6,028 nucleotides of DNA from the NCBI GenBank assembly GCA_051881655.1, contig JBJEQH010000226.1, positions 1 through 6,028 of the forward strand, written 5' to 3'. The notes under the pieces are model-generated. The model saw only the letters and a list, made by a program, of their open reading frames with translations. It did no database searches and was not told the origin of the DNA. This DNA is from Heritagella sp051881655 (lineage in GTDB: Bacteria; Bacillota; Clostridia; Oscillospirales; Acutalibacteraceae). The translations under genes and the position numbers were made by a program. Below are positions 1 through 5,471 of this stretch, piece after piece (positions within the stretch are counted from its first letter, which is position 1; each line of letters begins with the position of its first letter).

Positions 1-2570
1 TCGCAGGAAAGGGGTATGACATCTCCGGGAAAAGTGTATTCCTGATTTCCCAGATCGTGTGCAATGGTTCCCGTGTTGGACGGGGATCCCTGACACCCGA
101 TGGTTTGGACCTGGTGCTGAATGTTTCCACGATCATCAAAAATGCGACGAATATCGTGGAGGGCAAAAAGGAACTGGAAGGCGGTACTTTGCAGAAAGAT
201 GCCTTCTCCTTTACTCTGACGGCTACGGATTCCAGTTTTGCGCCTCTGACCGGCGATCAGGCTTCCTCGGAGACCGTGAAAAACAAGGCAGATGGTAGCT
301 TTGTATTCACGGCGCTGGAATTTGATAAAGAGGGCACCTATTATTTCACCGTTACGGAAGAAAAGGGCTCGCAGGACGGTATGGTATATGACACTGCCGT
401 CTATCAGCTGACGATGGTTGTCACCAAAAATGACGGGAGCAGCTATAGTGTGAAGACGACGACCGTAAAAGCGGCCGGAGGTCAGACCACAGAAGCAGAT
501 GAAATTGTTTTTGTCAACCGTGTGAAAACCACGGGAACGTTGACGGTGACCAAAGAACTGGCACAGGGAAGCGAAGCAGTTGCGATTCCGCAGAATACTT
601 CGTTTACCGTATACAAGGACGGTGTGGTATACAGCACCTTCACTTACGCCGATATGACGAATGGCAGCTACACCATTCCGGATGTTCCTGCCGGGGAATA
701 TTATGTAACGGAAACCGGCGCCGATGTGGACGGGTATGTTCTGTCGGTATCGGGAACCGGTTCTGATGAAGTGGTAACGGTGACGGCTGGGCAGTCCACA
801 GCCTTGTCCGTAACCAATTCGTATAAGAAGATCATGGGGACCATCACGGTCAGCAAGGAACTTGCCTCCGACGATGAGAATGCGCAGACGGACAAAACCT
901 TTACCTTTGAAGTGAAGGACGCGGCGGGTAATGTAGTTGACACCCTGACCATGAAGGCCGGCGAGAGCGATACCACAATCAGCCTTCCCTATGGTACGTA
1001 TACGGTGACCGAAACGGGCTCGGCTACCATTGACAATTACACCTTTGCGAATGTTTCTTATGACGGGAAGGATGAATGTGAGGTAAGCATTCAGAGAGAC
1101 GGCCAAGCTGTTACAGTTAAGGCTGTGAATACCTATACCCGTGATACCGGGAAGCTGACGATCACCAAGGCTTTGGCACAGGGCAGCGAAAATGTTGCGA
1201 TTCCGGAGAATACCATCTTTACCGTGTACGCGGCTGATGGCAGCGAATATGCGGAGTTTAAGTATTCCCAGATGGAAAACGGAAGCTATACCATTGAGAA
1301 TGTGCCCACCGGTCGCTATTATGTGACCGAGAGCGGCGGCGAAGTAGCCAGCTATCAGCTCACCGTGGCCGGGGTTGGCAGCGAGAAAGCTGTGACGGTT
1401 GAAAAGGATGGTACTGCGACGGTTGCCATTACCAATGATTACCAGAAGGTAATGGGCGACGATGTGATTAACCCCACCACCCTGACGGTTCACAAAGTGG
1501 ATAAGGACGACAGCAATGTTTCCCTGGCGGGTACCGAGTTTACCCTGAAGCAGGGCGACCAGGTTGTAAATACGCTGACCACCGACGAAAACGGCGATGC
1601 GGTGTTTACCTTTACTGCTGCCGGGGAGTATACGATCACCGAGACAAAGGCATCGACCGGTTATGTGAACAGCGATGTCTCCTATGCGGTTACGGTAACG
1701 GAAAAATATGTGAAAGTCATCCGTGAGGGTGATTTGTGGCACAATATTTATGACCTGATTCTGAGCCTGAATCCCGATACTTCTTATGCTGACGGTGTTC
1801 TGACGGTGAAAAATGCCAAGATCATGGGGACCATCACCGTCAGCAAGGAACTCACTTCCGATGACGGGAATGCGCAGGCAGACGATACCTTTACCTTTGA
1901 AGTGAAGGATGCAACGGGCGCGGTAGTCGATACCCTGACCATGAAGGCCGGAGAGAGCGACACAACCATTGCGCTGCCCTACGGTGTTTATACGCTGGAG
2001 GAAACCGATCCGGCTCAGATTGCGGGCTACACCTTTGCCGGTGTTCTGTACAGCGGCGAAGGTTCGGATGAAGTGCAGGAGAAGATGGAAGTTCTGATCG
2101 ATGAAAACGGTCAGTCTGTGAAGGTGATGGCTGTCAACAGCTATACCCGTGATACCGGAACGCTGACAATCACCAAGACGCTGGATAAAGACGGCGCGCC
2201 GGTCGAAATTCCGGCGGATACCCTCTTCCAGGTGTATGCGGAAGACGGGACGGCCTATGGTGATGCCTTTACCTATGCCGATATGAACGATGGCGTTTAT
2301 GTGATGGAAAATGTGCCCACCGGCCGTTACTATGTGACGGAAACCGGCGCGGAGGTGGATGGTTACACCCTGGAGGTAACCGGCACGGGTGCCCAGCAGC
2401 TGACCGAAGTTCAGGCCAATGTGCCCGGTGAGCTGACGGTTGTGAACCGCTATGTGCAGATTCTGGTTACGGGTGATATGGGCAGCAGCCTGCCGCTGGT
2501 GCTCCTGGTACTGTTCAGCGGTATTGCTGGTTTGGGCCTGTACCTGGTGCGCAGAAAGGTGAACGGCTGA
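1..2570 (+). CDS. Wall-anchored multidomain pilin/adhesin-like surface protein with Cna-B/SpaA-type repeats (5' end outside window)
   Basis: This is the C-terminal 855 residues of a large surface protein; the first complete codon is at position 3 and the frame is open to the window edge. The earliest in-frame candidate, GTG at 57, has no Shine-Dalgarno and no signal peptide after it, so the true start lies upstream. Domains in order: a streptococcal-pilin-type isopeptide domain (about 156-527), an A-type Cna-B-like module (528-833), B-type (834-1145), A-type (1146-1451), a SpaA/prealbumin-like module (1452-1823), B-type (1824-2153), A-type (2154-2459). A sorting-signal-like ILVTGD, a hydrophobic helix and the tail RRKVNG follow. 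Each module starts with a Lys-bearing strand (such as TVTKEL), has a central Glu (YYVTETG) and ends with an Asn (TNSY, VNRY), the pattern of folds that form internal Lys-Asn isopeptide bonds. Family knowledge indicates covalent attachment to peptidoglycan or a pilus by sortase. Ligand and partner sortase are not visible. A terminator follows 60 bp after the stop. Confidence 0.9.
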   Translation, partial: AGKGYDISGKSVFLISQIVCNGSRVGRGSLTPDGLDLVLNVSTIIKNATNIVEGKKELEGGTLQKDAFSFTLTATDSSFAPLTGDQASSETVKNKADGSFVFTALEFDKEGTYYFTVTEEKGSQDGMVYDTAVYQLTMVVTKNDGSSYSVKTTTVKAAGGQTTEADEIVFVNRVKTTGTLTVTKELAQGSEAVAIPQNTSFTVYKDGVVYSTFTYADMTNGSYTIPDVPAGEYYVTETGADVDGYVLSVSGTGSDEVVTVTAGQSTALSVTNSYKKIMGTITVSKELASDDENAQTDKTFTFEVKDAAGNVVDTLTMKAGESDTTISLPYGTYTVTETGSATIDNYTFANVSYDGKDECEVSIQRDGQAVTVKAVNTYTRDTGKLTITKALAQGSENVAIPENTIFTVYAADGSEYAEFKYSQMENGSYTIENVPTGRYYVTESGGEVASYQLTVAGVGSEKAVTVEKDGTATVAITNDYQKVMGDDVINPTTLTVHKVDKDDSNVSLAGTEFTLKQGDQVVNTLTTDENGDAVFTFTAAGEYTITETKASTGYVNSDVSYAVTVTEKYVKVIREGDLWHNIYDLILSLNPDTSYADGVLTVKNAKIMGTITVSKELTSDDGNAQADDTFTFEVKDATGAVVDTLTMKAGESDTTIALPYGVYTLEETDPAQIAGYTFAGVLYSGEGSDEVQEKMEVLIDENGQSVKVMAVNSYTRDTGTLTITKTLDKDGAPVEIPADTLFQVYAEDGTAYGDAFTYADMNDGVYVMENVPTGRYYVTETGAEVDGYTLEVTGTGAQQLTEVQANVPGELTVVNRYVQILVTGDMGSSLPLVLLVLFSGIAGLGLYLVRRKVNG
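156..527 (+). other. Streptococcal-pilin-type (FctA/Spy0128-like) isopeptide domain
   Basis: This first complete module of the surface protein is longer than the others (about 124 codons). It shows the family pattern: a first strand VEGKKEL, an F-S-F-T-L strand, the stretch YYFTVTEEKG followed by a YD..VY motif, and a closing FVNRV. Predicted isopeptide residues are Lys at 168-170, catalytic Glu at 357-359 and Asn at 516-518. The assignment is from motif recognition only. Residues before it (positions 3-155) are a different segment that I cannot assign. Confidence 0.7.
528..833 (+). repeat. A-type Cna-B-like module, copy 1
   Basis: This is the first of three homologous modules of about 102 codons (others at 1146-1451 and 2154-2459). 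Shared landmarks are TGTLTVTK at the start, a FTVY strand, NGSYTI..VP.G.YYVTETG in the middle and a closing TNSY. Predicted bond residues are Lys 552-554, Glu 711-713 and Asn 816-818. Confidence 0.8.
834..1145 (+). repeat. B-type module, copy 1
   Basis: This is paired with 1824-2153. The first 61 residues of the two copies match at 51 positions by eye, and the DNA is also close: a 23-base run at 897-919 recurs exactly at 1887-1909. Landmarks are MGTITVSKEL, TFTFEVKDA, DTLTMKAGESDTTI, LPYG.YT and a closing VNTYTRD. Predicted isopeptide residues are Lys 855-857, Glu 1011-1013 and Asn 1128-1130. Confidence 0.85.
1146..1451 (+). repeat. A-type Cna-B-like module, copy 2
   Basis: This is homologous to 528-833, sharing TGKLTITKALAQGSE, VAIPENT, NGSYTIENVPTGRYYVTES and a closing TNDYQK. 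The bond triad is conserved as Lys 1167-1169, Glu 1329-1331 and Asn 1434-1436. The phrase ALAQGSE..AIP is nearly that of copy 1, while the segment NVPTGRYYVTE is shared with copy 3, so the three copies are mosaic. Confidence 0.8.
1452..1823 (+). other. SpaA/prealbumin-like module with inserted segment
   Basis: The core reads TTLTVHKVD, LAGTEFTLK, TTDENGDAVFTF, GEYTITETKASTGY, AVTVTE and ends LTVKNAK, a typical SpaA-like sequence. Predicted triad: Lys 1494-1496, Glu 1641-1643, Asn 1812-1814. Between the AVTVTE strand and the final LTVKN strand lies an extra stretch of about 31 codons (1704-1796) containing the aromatic/hydrophobic DLWHNIYDLILSL. This module separates the two B-A pairs. Confidence 0.75.
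1824..2153 (+). repeat. B-type module, copy 2
   Basis: This is the second copy of the module at 834-1145, offset by exactly 990 bases at its start. It is slightly longer through an insertion around EGSDEVQEK. The triad is kept: Lys 1845-1847, Glu 2001-2003 and Asn 2136-2138. The closing VNSYTRDTG joins directly to the next A module, exactly as in the first B-A pair. Confidence 0.85.
2154..2459 (+). repeat. A-type Cna-B-like module, copy 3 (membrane-proximal)
   Basis: This is homologous to 528-833 and 1146-1451, with TGTLTITK, FTYADMNDG, MENVPTGRYYVTETGAEVDGY and a closing VNRYVQ. Predicted bond residues are Lys 2175-2177, Glu 2340-2342 and Asn 2445-2447. The phrases FTYADM and TETGA.VDGY are shared with copy 1. 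It is directly followed by the anchor. Confidence 0.8.
2460..2567 (+). other. C-terminal cell-wall sorting signal, non-canonical (ILVTGD)
   Basis: The last 36 codons have the three-part layout of a sortase substrate: a T-G motif (ILVTG at 2460-2474, then D), a hydrophobic helix of about 20 residues (about 2490-2549, LPLVLLVLFSGIAG followed by LGLYLV) and a basic tail RRKVNG. The proline of LPXTG is replaced by leucine. The layout strongly supports wall or pilus anchoring, but which sortase would accept the motif is unknown. Confidence 0.8.
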
Positions 2571-2629
2571 TGGGATAATCTGCCGCACAGGGCATTTCCC
2601 ATGAACCATTTATCCTGAAATAGAAAGAG

Positions 2630-2662
2630 AGCGGACCCCGTGAAAACGGGGTCCGCTTTTTT
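2630..2662 (+). terminator. Rho-independent terminator of the adhesin gene
   Basis: A perfect 10-bp GC-rich stem (GCGGACCCCG at 2631-2640 with CGGGGTCCGC at 2647-2656, extendable by an A-T pair) closes a 6-base loop TGAAAA. Six T residues follow at 2657-2662. It lies 60 bp after the adhesin stop. Confidence 0.93.
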
Positions 2663-2719
2663 GGCTGCAAAACCGTATCTTACCATCAGTGGGAGGGAAG
2701 AGAGGATGAAACGGGGTGA

Positions 2720-2769
2720 CTTTTCCTATGCATGGATGTCCATCCTGCTATATCGGAGGATAAGAAAAG
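2720..2769 (+). other. Candidate structured RNA segment between two terminators
   Basis: An outer stem pairs 2720-2729 (CTTTTCCTAT) with 2760-2769 (ATAAGAAAAG) with one mismatch. An inner hairpin at 2730-2748 pairs GCA with TGC and GGAT with ATCC around a GTCC loop. With the strong hairpin 20 bases downstream this could be a small untranslated RNA or a leader. No promoter consensus is clear in front of it and I recognise no Rfam family, so it may simply be chance folding. Strand is assumed from the downstream T tract. Confidence 0.25.
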
Positions 2770-2788
2770 CAGGCAGCCTTTCAGCCGG

Positions 2789-2840
2789 ACAGCAAGGGCC
2801 GCGGCAGGGAATTACCCTGCCGCGGCCCTTGCTGTATTTT
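2789..2840 (+). terminator. Strong 21-bp stem-loop, probable terminator (plus strand)
   Basis: A perfect 21-bp inverted repeat (2789-2809 with 2815-2835, containing GGGCCGCGGCAGGG) closes a 5-base loop AATTA. On the plus strand it is followed by ATTTT, a weak U tract. On the minus strand no T run follows. It is 127 bp beyond the adhesin terminator. It may act as a backup terminator, end a small RNA, block read-through toward pepF, or be a dispersed palindromic element. Confidence 0.55.
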
Positions 2841-3028
2841 AGGAGAAAGAATGACTTATACACAAAAGAAAGGCCCGAAAATATTTCTGGGCAGAAGAAA
2901 GGCAGAAGGCCCACACTTGGGAGGACCTCTCTGCCCTTCTGTTTCCTACTATACACCAAAATGAAGGATCCGTCAATATAAATTGCAAATTTTTCGATAA
3001 AAACCAATTCGTACTTTAAAAAATGCAA

Positions 3029-4822
3029 TTATTTTGTCGTATCATGCAAATTGTCGGTTTCCGTTAACTTTTTCAGATCAGAGAGAGTGCGGGAGAAGTG
3101 CTCAATGGCAGCCTGAACCGGGGCCGGAGAGCTCATATCCGCACCGGCATACTGCAGGGCGGCAATGGGATGGACACTGCTGCCGCTGCGAAGGAAACGC
3201 TTGTAATCCTCAACGGCGGGGGCCCCTTCGGACAAAATGCGGCCGGCGATCGCGCAGGCAGCGGAAATGCCGGTAGCGTACTGATAAACATAATAGGCGC
3301 GGTAAAAATGGGGGACGCGGGCCCACTCGCAGGAGAGGGCATCGGTTACCGTCAGTTCCGGTCCGTAGTAGGTCTCGTTCAGTTCCCGGTGAATGGCACA
3401 TAGTTTCTGGGGCGTCAGGGGTTCACCGGCTTCACACAGGCGGTGCGTCTGCCACTCAAAATCGGCAAACATCACCTGGCGGAACAGGGTGCCCCGCAGA
3501 TCGTCCAGCTGCTTGTCCAGCAGGATCATTTTTTCCTCACGGCTGGTGCTGTGGGTCAGCAGATAGTGGCTGAGCAGCTGCTCATTGACGGTGGAAGCGA
3601 CCTCGGCGCAGAACAGGCTGTAGCCGCTGTAAACAAACGGCTGGGTGTGATTGGTAAACCATGTGTGCATGGCGTGCCCCAGCTCGTGGGCCAGGGTGAA
3701 TACATCGTCCAGCGTGCCGGTAAAATTCGTGAGAATATACGGGTTGTACCCGTAGGCGCCCGTGGAATACGCCCCCGTGTTTTTGTTTTCGCCGGGATAT
3801 ACATCAATCCACCGCTCATCAAAGGCCTTTTGTACCAAAGCGGTGTAATCCTCCCCCAGTACAGCCGTGGCCTTCAGCACCAGCTCCTGGGCCTCTTCAT
3901 AGCGGTAATGCCGGGCACTGCCGGAGACGATCGGAACAAACAGATCGGAAAAATACAGTTTGGAAAGACCCAGGCGCTCTTTGCGGAAGGCGACGTACTC
4001 GTGCAGGGGGGTGAGATTTTCGCGCACCGTCTGCAGCAGGTTATCATACACTTCTTCGGGAATATGGTTCTCGAACAGGGACATACTGCGGGCATTTGCA
4101 AAAGAGCGGGACCGCGCCAGATAGACGTCACTCTTCACCGAGCCCTCATAAAGACAGGCAAGGGTGTGGATGTGCTGCCGGTAGGTACCCAGCAGCGCGT
4201 CATAAAAGGTTTTCCGAAATTCCTGATCCGGGTTTTCCAGTGCGGTGCGGTAATTGGCCTCGTTGGCGGTGATGGCCGTCCCGTCCGGTGCCGTAACGGC
4301 GGGAAAAACGATATCATTGACCACCAGGTTTTCAAAGGCCTTTTTATACACACTGCCCAGATCATTCAGGCGAATCAGCAGCCCTTCTGTGGCAGGATCG
4401 AAGATATGCTCTTTCTGCGCGAAGAAGTCCTCGGCGTATTGCCGGTAGAGTTGCAGTGCGGGGATTTCCTCGCAGTATTTCTCGAAGGTCGAAAGGGAAT
4501 ACTGCATCAGCTCCGGCGCGAGAAAAGAGAGCTTTTCCGAAATAGCGGTGGCCGTATTGCGCAGCATACCGTTCATTTCACCGGCTTTTGCATCGCTCAT
4601 GTCGGTATCCAGATGGGAGAAAGAGAAGACGCTCAGGGCATCCAGCTTGCATTGCAGGGCCATGTACTGTTCCGCCGTTTTCAGAAGAGATGCGGCACAG
4701 TCGGCCAGGTGGCCGCGCCGCGCGGCCAGTTCTTCGCACAAAGCGGTGCAGGTGTCCAGCTCTGCATACCACTCCTCATCGGTGGGGAACATGGTCCGCA
4801 GGGACCAGGTTGTATCATTCAT
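3029..4822 (-). CDS. pepF: Oligoendopeptidase F (M3B family zinc metallopeptidase)
   Basis: PepF hydrolyses short peptides in the cytoplasm as part of peptide utilisation and turnover. The product is 597 residues, the usual full length of the PepF family (about 600). The zinc-binding HELGH motif is at residues 379-383 (positions 3674-3688), giving His379 and His383 as ligands and Glu380 as the catalytic base. The third ligand is Glu407 in the downstream AEVASTVNE motif, also typical of the family. The start is taken at ATG 4822-4820 because AAAGGA (4831-4836 complement) sits 8 bases upstream. The other ATG, 9 bases earlier, lies directly on that site, and extending the frame to 5017 would pass through the promoter. 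The gene is monocistronic in this window, divergent from the GNAT gene and convergent with the adhesin. No obvious terminator follows the stop on its own strand. No signal peptide is present. The family call is certain; the exact peptide preference is not visible. Confidence 0.96.
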   Translation of the reverse strand: MNDTTWSLRTMFPTDEEWYAELDTCTALCEELAARRGHLADCAASLLKTAEQYMALQCKLDALSVFSFSHLDTDMSDAKAGEMNGMLRNTATAISEKLSFLAPELMQYSLSTFEKYCEEIPALQLYRQYAEDFFAQKEHIFDPATEGLLIRLNDLGSVYKKAFENLVVNDIVFPAVTAPDGTAITANEANYRTALENPDQEFRKTFYDALLGTYRQHIHTLACLYEGSVKSDVYLARSRSFANARSMSLFENHIPEEVYDNLLQTVRENLTPLHEYVAFRKERLGLSKLYFSDLFVPIVSGSARHYRYEEAQELVLKATAVLGEDYTALVQKAFDERWIDVYPGENKNTGAYSTGAYGYNPYILTNFTGTLDDVFTLAHELGHAMHTWFTNHTQPFVYSGYSLFCAEVASTVNEQLLSHYLLTHSTSREEKMILLDKQLDDLRGTLFRQVMFADFEWQTHRLCEAGEPLTPQKLCAIHRELNETYYGPELTVTDALSCEWARVPHFYRAYYVYQYATGISAACAIAGRILSEGAPAVEDYKRFLRSGSSVHPIAALQYAGADMSSPAPVQAAIEHFSRTLSDLKKLTETDNLHDTTK

Positions 4823-4830
4823 GGAATTCA

Positions 4831-4836
4831 TCCTTT
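4831..4836 (-). promoter_or_regulatory. Ribosome binding site deciding the pepF start
   Basis: On the minus strand AAAGGA lies 8 bases before ATG 4822. A second in-frame ATG overlaps the end of this purine block and so cannot use it. This favours a protein beginning MNDTTW rather than MNSMNDTTW. Confidence 0.7.
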
Positions 4837-4867
4837 CTGTGTGGAAGTTCAAAAGAACACTGCCCCT

Positions 4868-4896
4868 ATTGTAGCATGGCTGTTTTTTGAAAACAA
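4868..4896 (-). promoter_or_regulatory. pepF promoter (extended -10)
   Basis: On the minus strand TTGTTT (4896-4891) is followed after 17 bases by TACAAT (4873-4868), which is preceded by TGC, an extended -10. The -35 is weak (three of six consensus bases); the -10 matches five of six. It would start transcription near 4861, giving a leader of about 38 bases. Confidence 0.6.
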
Positions 4897-4906
4897 GGGA
4901 AAAGGC

Positions 4907-4936
4907 TGCGCACTTTTTGCGGCGATATGCTATAAT
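4907..4936 (+). promoter_or_regulatory. GNAT-CYTH operon promoter (extended -10)
   Basis: A consensus TATAAT at 4931-4936 is preceded by TGC (4928-4930), forming an extended -10. There is no good -35 at the expected distance (around 4908-4913), as is common with extended -10 promoters. Transcription would start near 4943, about 25 bases before the GNAT start codon. Confidence 0.7.
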
Positions 4937-4967
4937 ACAGAAAAAAGGAAGGGGAGGGAAGAGAAGG

Positions 4968-5471
4968 ATGGAAGAAATCAGAATTCGTCCGGCGCGGGAA
5001 GAGGACTGCCCCCGCATTCTGGAGCTGATCCGTGAGCTGGCAGTTTATGAGAAAATGGAGGAGCAGGTCACCGCGGACAGTGAGACGCTGCGGGCCTCGG
5101 TTTTCGACCGGAAAATGGCCGGGATTTTTGTGGCACAGGCCGGGGAGAACGTGGTGGGATATGCCCTGTACTGCCACAATTTTTCCACCTTTTTGGGAAG
5201 AGAAAACCTGTATCTCGAGGATCTGTATGTGACCCCCGCCTGGCGGGGACAGGGGATCGGTCTGCGGCTGATCCGCCGGGTGGCGGGCCAGGCTGTTCAG
5301 GAGGGCTGCCGCCGGCTCGATTGGGTGTGTTTGGATTGGAACCGCCCCAGCCGGGAATTCTATGAAAAACTGGGGGCCCACGCCATGCCCTGGTGGGTTG
5401 GATACCGGGCCGAAAACGAGGCGCTGATTCAGTTGGCGGGTGACGAAGGAGAGAAAAACGATGGAAATTGA
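4968..5471 (+). CDS. GNAT family N-acetyltransferase, spermidine/spermine acetyltransferase (SSAT)-like
   Basis: This 167-residue cytoplasmic protein transfers acetyl from acetyl-CoA, probably to an amine. The start ATG 4968 follows the purine-rich GGGGAGGGA block at 4951-4959 and suits the promoter just upstream; in-frame codons further upstream would precede the promoter. Visible features are an N-terminal IRPAREEDCPRILEL, a stretch ELAVYEKMEEQV (residues about 24-35), the strand NLYLEDLYV (Glu84), the acetyl-CoA pyrophosphate loop RGQGIG (residues 93-98) and the closing DWN.PSREFYEKLGA with Tyr132 at the usual general-acid position. The YEKMEEQV and LYLED segments closely recall eukaryotic and bacterial SSAT proteins, so a polyamine or other small amine is a reasonable substrate guess, but many bacterial homologues acetylate other amines. 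It overlaps the next gene by 11 bp, suggesting translational coupling. Confidence 0.92.
   Translation: MEEIRIRPAREEDCPRILELIRELAVYEKMEEQVTADSETLRASVFDRKMAGIFVAQAGENVVGYALYCHNFSTFLGRENLYLEDLYVTPAWRGQGIGLRLIRRVAGQAVQEGCRRLDWVCLDWNRPSREFYEKLGAHAMPWWVGYRAENEALIQLAGDEGEKNDGN
5445..5453 (+). promoter_or_regulatory. Ribosome binding site of the CYTH gene, inside the GNAT gene
   Basis: GAAGGAGAG lies within the last codons of the GNAT gene, with GGAG 9 bases before ATG 5461. It selects ATG 5461 over the in-frame GTG at 5440, which would place this site inside the coding sequence. Confidence 0.75.

Larger units (their letters stand above)
2571..3028. other. Convergent intergenic region, structured, no convincing protein gene
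   Basis: These 458 bases separate the adhesin stop from the pepF stop. Inverted repeats seen in order: a weak hairpin at 2571-2601 right after the stop (TGGGA/TCCCA outside TGCC/GGCA), the adhesin terminator, a foldable segment at 2720-2769, a 21-bp hairpin at 2789-2835, and two competing 7-bp stems at 2889-2941. The rest (2942-3028) is AT-rich with no clear signal. An open frame from ATG 2706 (92 codons, purine-rich upstream) runs through the large hairpin and has no recognisable protein character. Confidence 0.6.

Noticed and set aside
528..2459. CRISPR or tandem satellite array
   Set aside because: The repeats are about 300-base coding modules that keep the frame and encode protein domains, not short direct repeats with spacers.
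2640..2981. Small plus-strand protein (113 codons, or 92 from ATG 2706)
   Set aside because: It starts within the adhesin terminator, or in the shorter form runs through the 21-bp hairpin. It has no recognisable composition or motif.
2571..3028. T-box or other known riboswitch
   Set aside because: I looked for conserved cores such as the T-box AGGGTGG element and did not find them. No gene follows on the plus strand for it to control.
4823..5017. N-terminal extension of PepF by 65 residues
   Set aside because: It would cross the pepF promoter at 4868-4896 and the opposite promoter. It has no homology character, and a good ribosome site precedes ATG 4822.
3443..5035. 530-codon open frame on the plus strand
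   Set aside because: It is antisense to pepF for nearly its whole length. pepF has an intact HELGH site and family length, and this frame shows no recognisable motif. It is a shadow of biased codon use.
5440..5460. GTG 5440 as start of the CYTH gene
   Set aside because: The ribosome site GAAGGAGAG would then lie inside the gene, and the family begins at the MEIEKK motif, which starts with ATG 5461.
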